Of a DNA stretch of 9,950 nt, positions 6,025-9,950 are shown one piece after another (the stretch's first letter is position 1; each line of letters begins with the position of its first letter). Source of the stretch: Erysipelotrichaceae bacterium. GTDB lineage: Bacteria; Bacillota_I; Bacilli_A; Erysipelotrichales; Erysipelotrichaceae. The notes beneath the pieces were generated by a model. That model searched no databases, was not told the origin of the DNA, and saw only the letters and a program-made list of their open reading frames with translations. Location of the stretch: the NCBI GenBank assembly GCA_017419065.1, contig JAFOMB010000189.1, forward strand, positions 1-9,950. Direction: 5' to 3'. A program made the translations under genes and the position numbers.

Positions 6025-7503
6025 ATGACGATCGGCTTCGACAACAAGAAATACATCCGTCTTCAGTCTCAGAATATCCGCAAGAGAGTTTCCAAATTCA
6101 ACAAGCTCTACATCGAATTCGGCGGCAAGCTCTTTGACGACTTCCACGCTTCCCGTGTATGTCCGGGATTCGAGCCGGATTCCAAGATCAAGATGCTTCT
6201 GAAACTGAAGGACAAAGTCGAGATGATGCTGGTGATCAACGCCAATGACATCGAGAAAAACAAGATGAGAGGCGACCTCGGGATCACCTATTCCCAGGAT
6301 CTGATGCGTCTCATCGATGCCTTCCGCTTAGTCGGACTTGATGTTGGCTCTGTCGTCATCACCCAGTTCACCAAGCAGGAAAACGCCGTCAAGCTGCGCA
6401 AGACACTGGAGAAAGACGGTATCAAAGTCGCCTATCATTATCCGATCGACAATTACCCGAATGATATCGACACCATCCTCTCCAAGAACGGCTTCGGAAA
6501 GAATGAATACGTCGAGACTCATAAAGACATCGTCGTCGTGACAGCCCCGGGACCGGGTTCCGGCAAGATGGCCACCTGCCTCTCCCAGATGTACCACGAC
6601 AATCTCAAGGGCATACAGTCCGGCTATGCGAAATTCGAGACCTTCCCGGTCTGGAACCTCCCGCTCAATCATCCGATCAATCTGGCCTATGAAGCAGCGA
6701 CGCTCGATCTCAACGACATCAACATGATCGACCCGTTCCACTTAGAGGCCTACAATAAGATCTCCGTCAACTACAACCGCGATGTCGAGACCTTCCCGGT
6801 CCTCAACGACCTGCTGATCCGCATCATGGGCAAGCAGATCTACAAGTCCCCTACCGATATGGGCGTCAATATGATCGGTTTCTGCATCTCCGATGAAGAG
6901 GCCTGCATACGCGCATCCAAGGAAGAGATCATCCGCCGCTATTACGATACCTTAGTCGCGATCAGAAAGGCAGGGGATGGCGAAGAAGCCCTCGCCAAGG
7001 TCGAGACCATCATGAAGAAAGCCGGCATTGAAAAGACCGACCGCAAAGTCGTCTCTGCGGCTCTCGAACTCGCCAATAAGACAAAGGAACCGGCTGTCGC
7101 CATCGAACTCGCCGATGGACGCATCATCACCGGAAAGACTTCCAAGCTTCTCGGTGCTGCTTCTGCCTGTATGCTCAATTCCCTGAAAGCCATCGCCGGG
7201 ATCCCGGATATCCACCTGTTATCGCAGTTCGTTTTAGAGCCGATTCAGGAGCTCAAGACGAAATATCTCAGAGGAAACAATCCGCGACTCCATACCGATG
7301 AAGTCCTGATCGCCCTGTCTGTCTCCTCCCGCACTTCCGAGATCTGTCTGTCCGCTTTACAGGCACTCTCCCAGTTAAAGGACTGCGAGATCCACTCCTC
7401 CGTCATCCTGTCGGAAGTCGATGTCAAGACAATCAAAAAGTTAGGCATGCACCTAACTCAGGAACCGATCTATCAGACCAAGAAACTCTATCACTCCAAC
7501 TGA
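6025..7503 (+). CDS. DUF1846 / UPF0371 family protein of unknown function
   Basis: A 492-residue soluble protein, full length for the DUF1846 (UPF0371) family, found widely in Bacillota and Actinomycetota. I know of no established biochemical function. No signal peptide or membrane segment is visible. Family-like features are the N-terminal IGFDNKKYIRLQSQNIRKR start, the FGGKLFDDFHASRVCPGFEPDSK block (about 32-54) and the segment VVVTAPGPGSGKMATCLSQ (170-188). The last contains GPGSGKM (176-182), which looks like a nucleotide-binding P-loop except that Met replaces the Ser/Thr after Lys. The C-terminal half is helical, with a LDLNDINMIDPFHLEAY segment (227-243). The ATG has a strong AGGGGG site. 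The gene is probably monocistronic: it diverges from tig and its 3' end overlaps nth by 13 nt. Codon use matches its neighbours. Confidence 0.9.
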   Translation: MTIGFDNKKYIRLQSQNIRKRVSKFNKLYIEFGGKLFDDFHASRVCPGFEPDSKIKMLLKLKDKVEMMLVINANDIEKNKMRGDLGITYSQDLMRLIDAFRLVGLDVGSVVITQFTKQENAVKLRKTLEKDGIKVAYHYPIDNYPNDIDTILSKNGFGKNEYVETHKDIVVVTAPGPGSGKMATCLSQMYHDNLKGIQSGYAKFETFPVWNLPLNHPINLAYEAATLDLNDINMIDPFHLEAYNKISVNYNRDVETFPVLNDLLIRIMGKQIYKSPTDMGVNMIGFCISDEEACIRASKEEIIRRYYDTLVAIRKAGDGEEALAKVETIMKKAGIEKTDRKVVSAALELANKTKEPAVAIELADGRIITGKTSKLLGAASACMLNSLKAIAGIPDIHLLSQFVLEPIQELKTKYLRGNNPRLHTDEVLIALSVSSRTSEICLSALQALSQLKDCEIHSSVILSEVDVKTIKKLGMHLTQEPIYQTKKLYHSN

Positions 7504-8117
7504 TCCTTCCTGCAGAAGGAAGTAAACGGACATCCCTCGCAAAGAGGACCCCTGGCTTTACAGGTATAGCGTCCAAAGAAGATGAACTGATGATGCAGCT
7601 TCCCCCATTTCTCTTTCGGGAAAGCTCTCATCAGTTTTTTTTCGATCACATCGACGTCATCTTCCTTCTTGGCGATGCCGAGCCTCTTGGATACACGGGA
7701 GACATGGGTATCGACCGCAAAGGCCGGGACATCGAAACAGTTGGACAGGATGACATTGGCTGTCTTCCTTCCCACACCCGGAAGAGCTTCCAGATCTTCC
7801 CTTTTCTCCGGGACGATCCCGTTATATCTTTCAACGAGGACTTTTGACAGGGCGATGATGTTTTTCGCCTTGTTTTTATAGAGGCCGACCGGTTTGATGA
7901 TGGCCATCACTTCCTCAAGATCCGCTTCCGATAAGGCCTTCGCATCCGGATATCTTCTAAACAGCTCCGGTGTGACGGAATTGACTCTTTCATCCGTCGT
8001 CTGCGCCGACATCGTCACGGCGATCAGCAGTTCAAAATGCGAACGGTGGTTCAGTTCGCAATGCGCCTGAGGATAAAGGGACTCCAGTCCCTCCATGATC
8101 TCATTACTTCTTTTCAT
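7491..8117 (-). CDS. nth: Endonuclease III (DNA glycosylase / AP lyase)
   Basis: A 208-residue base-excision-repair enzyme that removes oxidised pyrimidines and nicks at the abasic site. Seen: the helix-hairpin-helix LPGVGRKTANVI (112-123) with catalytic Lys118, the catalytic Asp136 in AVDTHVSRVSKRLG, and a C-terminal [4Fe-4S] cluster with the exact C-x6-C-x2-C-x5-C spacing (C186, C193, C196, C202). Length matches E. coli Nth (211). It is the last gene of the yqeM-mtnN-dnaD-nth cluster. Its ATG lies 14 nt inside the end of dnaD and the upstream ribosome binding site is weak, so translation is probably coupled to dnaD. dnaD-nth is also an adjacent pair in Bacillus. The 3' end overlaps the convergent DUF1846 gene. 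Confidence 0.97.
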   Translation of the reverse strand: MKRSNEIMEGLESLYPQAHCELNHRSHFELLIAVTMSAQTTDERVNSVTPELFRRYPDAKALSEADLEEVMAIIKPVGLYKNKAKNIIALSKVLVERYNGIVPEKREDLEALPGVGRKTANVILSNCFDVPAFAVDTHVSRVSKRLGIAKKEDDVDVIEKKLMRAFPKEKWGKLHHQFIFFGRYTCKARGPLCEGCPFTSFCRKDQLE

Positions 8118-8607
8118 GATTCCGCAATATCCCTTCGATATAGGCCATGTTCAGCTTCCTGGCACCGTCCGCCAGACGCAGGGCTTCCAAAAAACTCTGC
8201 TGTCCATAGGCACCGATCAGGTCGCTGGCCTTCTGCAGTTCACTGGTACTCAAAGGTCTGCCGAAGACGATATCCAGGGTGTTGTAGACATCCGCGTTCT
8301 CGCTGGCCTCATAGCGCTCCGTATCGAACTCGAAGAGTTCATCGATATCGAAGACGACACCCTTTCCGCTGCTGACGATCTTCAGATAGTGCTTGGAGAC
8401 GAGTGTCGACAGGATGTCATCGAGTTCCCTGTCCTTGATCTGAAGCTTCTCGCAGAGATAAGTCGAAGATAAAGAGATATGGTTCTTCTGCGCATGATCT
8501 ACCAAGAGAAGCAGAAGCGTCTCTTTCGCTCCGAGATGGAGCTTTTCCATATTCTCCAGTATCCAGGCCTGTTTATTGAAATAGGATTCCTTATACCACT
8601 TCTTCAT
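8104..8607 (-). CDS. dnaD: DnaD-like replication initiation / primosome protein
   Basis: A 167-residue protein related to DnaD, which in low-GC Gram-positives works with DnaA and DnaB to load the replicative helicase at oriC and at restarting forks. Seen: an N-terminal winged-helix-like domain (about 10-95; WILENMEKLHLGAKETLLLLLVDHA at the start) and a short C-terminal DnaB/DnaD domain (about 105-164) with FGRPLSTSELQKASDL and the closing YIEGILRN (156-163). It is clearly shorter than B. subtilis DnaD (232 residues) and lacks the extended C-terminal tail. The Trp that usually follows YxxxIL in these proteins is replaced by His164. The ATG at 8607 overlaps the mtnN stop as ATGA and has GAGGA at 8619-8615. 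Being followed by nth supports a true dnaD rather than a phage relative. Confidence 0.85.
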   Translation of the reverse strand: MKKWYKESYFNKQAWILENMEKLHLGAKETLLLLLVDHAQKNHISLSSTYLCEKLQIKDRELDDILSTLVSKHYLKIVSSGKGVVFDIDELFEFDTERYEASENADVYNTLDIVFGRPLSTSELQKASDLIGAYGQQSFLEALRLADGARKLNMAYIEGILRNHEKK

Positions 8608-9287
8608 CCGCAGATCCTCACGATCTTTTCCGTGAGTACAGCGGAATTCTCGCAGGCCAGTTCGAGATTGAAATCGAAGTTCTTGAAGTCTCCCTGTACC
8701 AGTGTCGCATCAGAGATGGAACGGATGATGAGGAACGGGGTATCAAAGCGGGAAGCGGTACGGGCAACGGAAGAGCCTTCCATTTCACCGCAGAGAGCTT
8801 CCGGATAGTACTTCAGGATGGTATTCACCTGGCTCTTCTTATAGATGAAGGATTCCCCGGAGACGATGCCGCCGATGCTGACCGGCACATCGCACTTGAT
8901 CTTCTTCACTTTCTTTAAGAGTTCCGGATCGACAGGAAAGGTCATTCTCTCGCAGTCGAATCCTCTTGTCCATTCCGGTACCGGGACATCGATATCCCAG
9001 TCAGCGGCCTTGTCGGATACGACGATGTCTCCGACATGGACATCCTTGTTCAAAGAGCCGGCACAGCCGGTATTGATCAGTAAGGATGGATGATAGCGCA
9101 AGATCATCACCGTGGTGATGATGGCTGCGTTGGTCTTGCCGATACCGCATTTCGCCAGAACGGTTTCCTTTCCCTTCAATGTCCCATGATGAAAGAGAAA
9201 GCCGTTTCTCTTTTCTTCCCGGACATCCTTCATTCTCTTTAAGATCGAATTTCTTTCTTCTTCCATTGCCGCAATGATCCCAATCAT
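8604..9287 (-). CDS. mtnN: 5'-methylthioadenosine / S-adenosylhomocysteine nucleosidase
   Basis: A 227-residue enzyme that cleaves adenine from methylthioadenosine and S-adenosylhomocysteine, clearing by-products of SAM-dependent reactions and feeding methionine salvage (and AI-2 where luxS is present). Seen: the N-terminal IGIIAAMEEE with the catalytic Glu11 (E. coli Glu12), NTGCAGSL (72-79), GIVSGESFI (140-148), CGEMEGSSVA (167-175) with Glu170 (E. coli Glu174), and RSISDATLV (189-197) with the catalytic Asp193 (E. coli Asp197). The spacing between the last two catalytic residues is the same as in E. coli. The ATG at 9287 overlaps the methyltransferase stop as ATGA, preceded by AGGAGA (9299-9294). 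Pairing with a SAM-dependent methyltransferase makes metabolic sense, because this enzyme removes the inhibitor SAH. Confidence 0.97.
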   Translation of the reverse strand: MIGIIAAMEEERNSILKRMKDVREEKRNGFLFHHGTLKGKETVLAKCGIGKTNAAIITTVMILRYHPSLLINTGCAGSLNKDVHVGDIVVSDKAADWDIDVPVPEWTRGFDCERMTFPVDPELLKKVKKIKCDVPVSIGGIVSGESFIYKKSQVNTILKYYPEALCGEMEGSSVARTASRFDTPFLIIRSISDATLVQGDFKNFDFNLELACENSAVLTEKIVRICG

Positions 9288-9950
9288 AGTTTTTCTCCTA
9301 TCATCATCACTTTTTCATCTTCTATGAAATCTTCATAGACTCTGACGGTAAATCCCGTCTCTTCCATCATTTTTCGGACATCTTCTATCGGATAGACATA
9401 CTGCAGGTGATCTTCCTGTATCATCCTGTCCTTTTCATAGAAGGTGAAGTGCTCCTGAAGGATACTCTCATCAGGATCCGAGAGGATGCTCCAGAAATAC
9501 GGGACGCCGGAAACGATACCTTCCTCGATGTACTCCTCTTCGAATTCTTCCAGTCTTTTAACGGAATGCATGTCGAAGAGCAGATGTCCTCCCTCTTCCA
9601 GGTGTTCATAGGAACGGCGTAAGAAGGAAAGAAAGCCTTCTCTGTCCAGATAGTTGACGGAATCGACGATCGCGAAGATCAGATCGAAACGCTTCTCTAA
9701 AGAGAAATCCGTCATATCGAGGAGGAGATAGTCTCCGCGGTAGTTGTTTTTGGAGGCTTCCTTCATGTCCTCAGAGATATCGGAAGCCGTGATGTCATAG
9801 CCCTTTTCTTCCAGGATACCGGTGATCAGCGCACTGCCGGATGCCAGTTCCAGGATGTGTTCCGGGTGAAGGGCTTCGATCTTCTCCAGCCACAAAGGCA
9901 GAGCTTCCTCATCCTGAAGAAGTTCATCGTAGTAATAGGCCAGTTTTTCG
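9284..9950 (-). CDS. yqeM: YqeM-like class I SAM-dependent methyltransferase (partial, 5' end off window)
   Basis: The frame is open to the right edge: codons upstream of the TTG at 9895 read EKLAYYYDELLQDEEALP, matching the A-x-x-Y-D-E-L-(L/M) opening of this family, so the true start lies outside. Visible: motif I ILELASGSALITGIL, the acidic DISEDM after strand 2, FDLIFAIVDSVNYL, and the family-like LLFDMHS followed by a YFWS...EHFTFYEKD region. The FDxHS element and order resemble Bacillus YqeM, a methyltransferase of unknown substrate encoded next to rsfS. A few N-terminal residues are missing; the visible part is 221 residues against about 245 expected. Motif I is unusual: A-S-G-S-A instead of the usual G-x-G-x-G. 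The stop overlaps the mtnN start (ATGA). The assignment to YqeM rests on motifs and context and is less sure than the methyltransferase fold. Confidence 0.8.
   Translation of the reverse strand, partial: EKLAYYYDELLQDEEALPLWLEKIEALHPEHILELASGSALITGILEEKGYDITASDISEDMKEASKNNYRGDYLLLDMTDFSLEKRFDLIFAIVDSVNYLDREGFLSFLRRSYEHLEEGGHLLFDMHSVKRLEEFEEEYIEEGIVSGVPYFWSILSDPDESILQEHFTFYEKDRMIQEDHLQYVYPIEDVRKMMEETGFTVRVYEDFIEDEKVMMIGEKL

Noticed and set aside
6328..6741. 137-codon minus-strand open frame inside the DUF1846 gene
   Set aside because: Antisense shadow of a full-length family member; no initiation signals or similarity recognised.
7504..7520. Hairpin TCCTTC/GAAGGA just after the DUF1846 stop
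   Set aside because: Six-base-pair stem without a following T tract on either strand, and it lies inside the conserved cysteine-cluster end of nth, so it is not convincing as a terminator.

Overview
This window is a stretch of core chromosome from a Bacillota (Firmicutes) bacterium. Evidence for this is a T-box riboswitch ahead of valS, a DnaD-type primosome gene followed by nth, the tig-lon-ysxC order familiar from Bacillus-like genomes (without clpX), strong GGAGG-type ribosome binding sites, and a DUF1846 gene. Base composition is balanced. Together with the short DnaD and compact operons this would fit an Erysipelotrichia-like lineage, but that placement is only an inference. No insertion sequence, phage gene, CRISPR array, tRNA or rRNA is visible.

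Left part, all on the minus strand (reading from 5910 down to 1): tig (trigger factor), a terminator-like hairpin, lon (ATP-dependent protease), ysxC/engB (ribosome-assembly GTPase, overlapping lon by 8 nt), a terminator, then a separate transcription unit made of a sigma-A-type promoter, a T-box leader of about 220 nt and valS. valS runs off the left edge, with 483 N-terminal codons visible. The tig-lon-ysxC cluster joins folding of new proteins, protein turnover and 50S assembly. valS is controlled separately by tRNA charging.

Middle: tig and a plus-strand DUF1846 (UPF0371) gene diverge from a 114-nt intergenic region. It holds one recognisable promoter for each side and two perfect palindromes lying in or next to them. 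The DUF1846 protein has no function known to me and is the least understood gene here. It carries a P-loop-like segment.

Right part, minus strand: a tightly packed operon reading yqeM-like methyltransferase (5' end outside the window), mtnN, dnaD, nth. Two junctions are ATGA overlaps and the third is a 14-nt overlap. nth converges on the DUF1846 gene, and their 3' ends overlap by 13 nt.

I see no clearly new multi-gene system. The points most worth a second look are the T-box specifier that cannot be read simply as a valine codon, the palindromes between tig and the DUF1846 gene, the hairpin wedged between tig and lon, and the DUF1846 protein itself.
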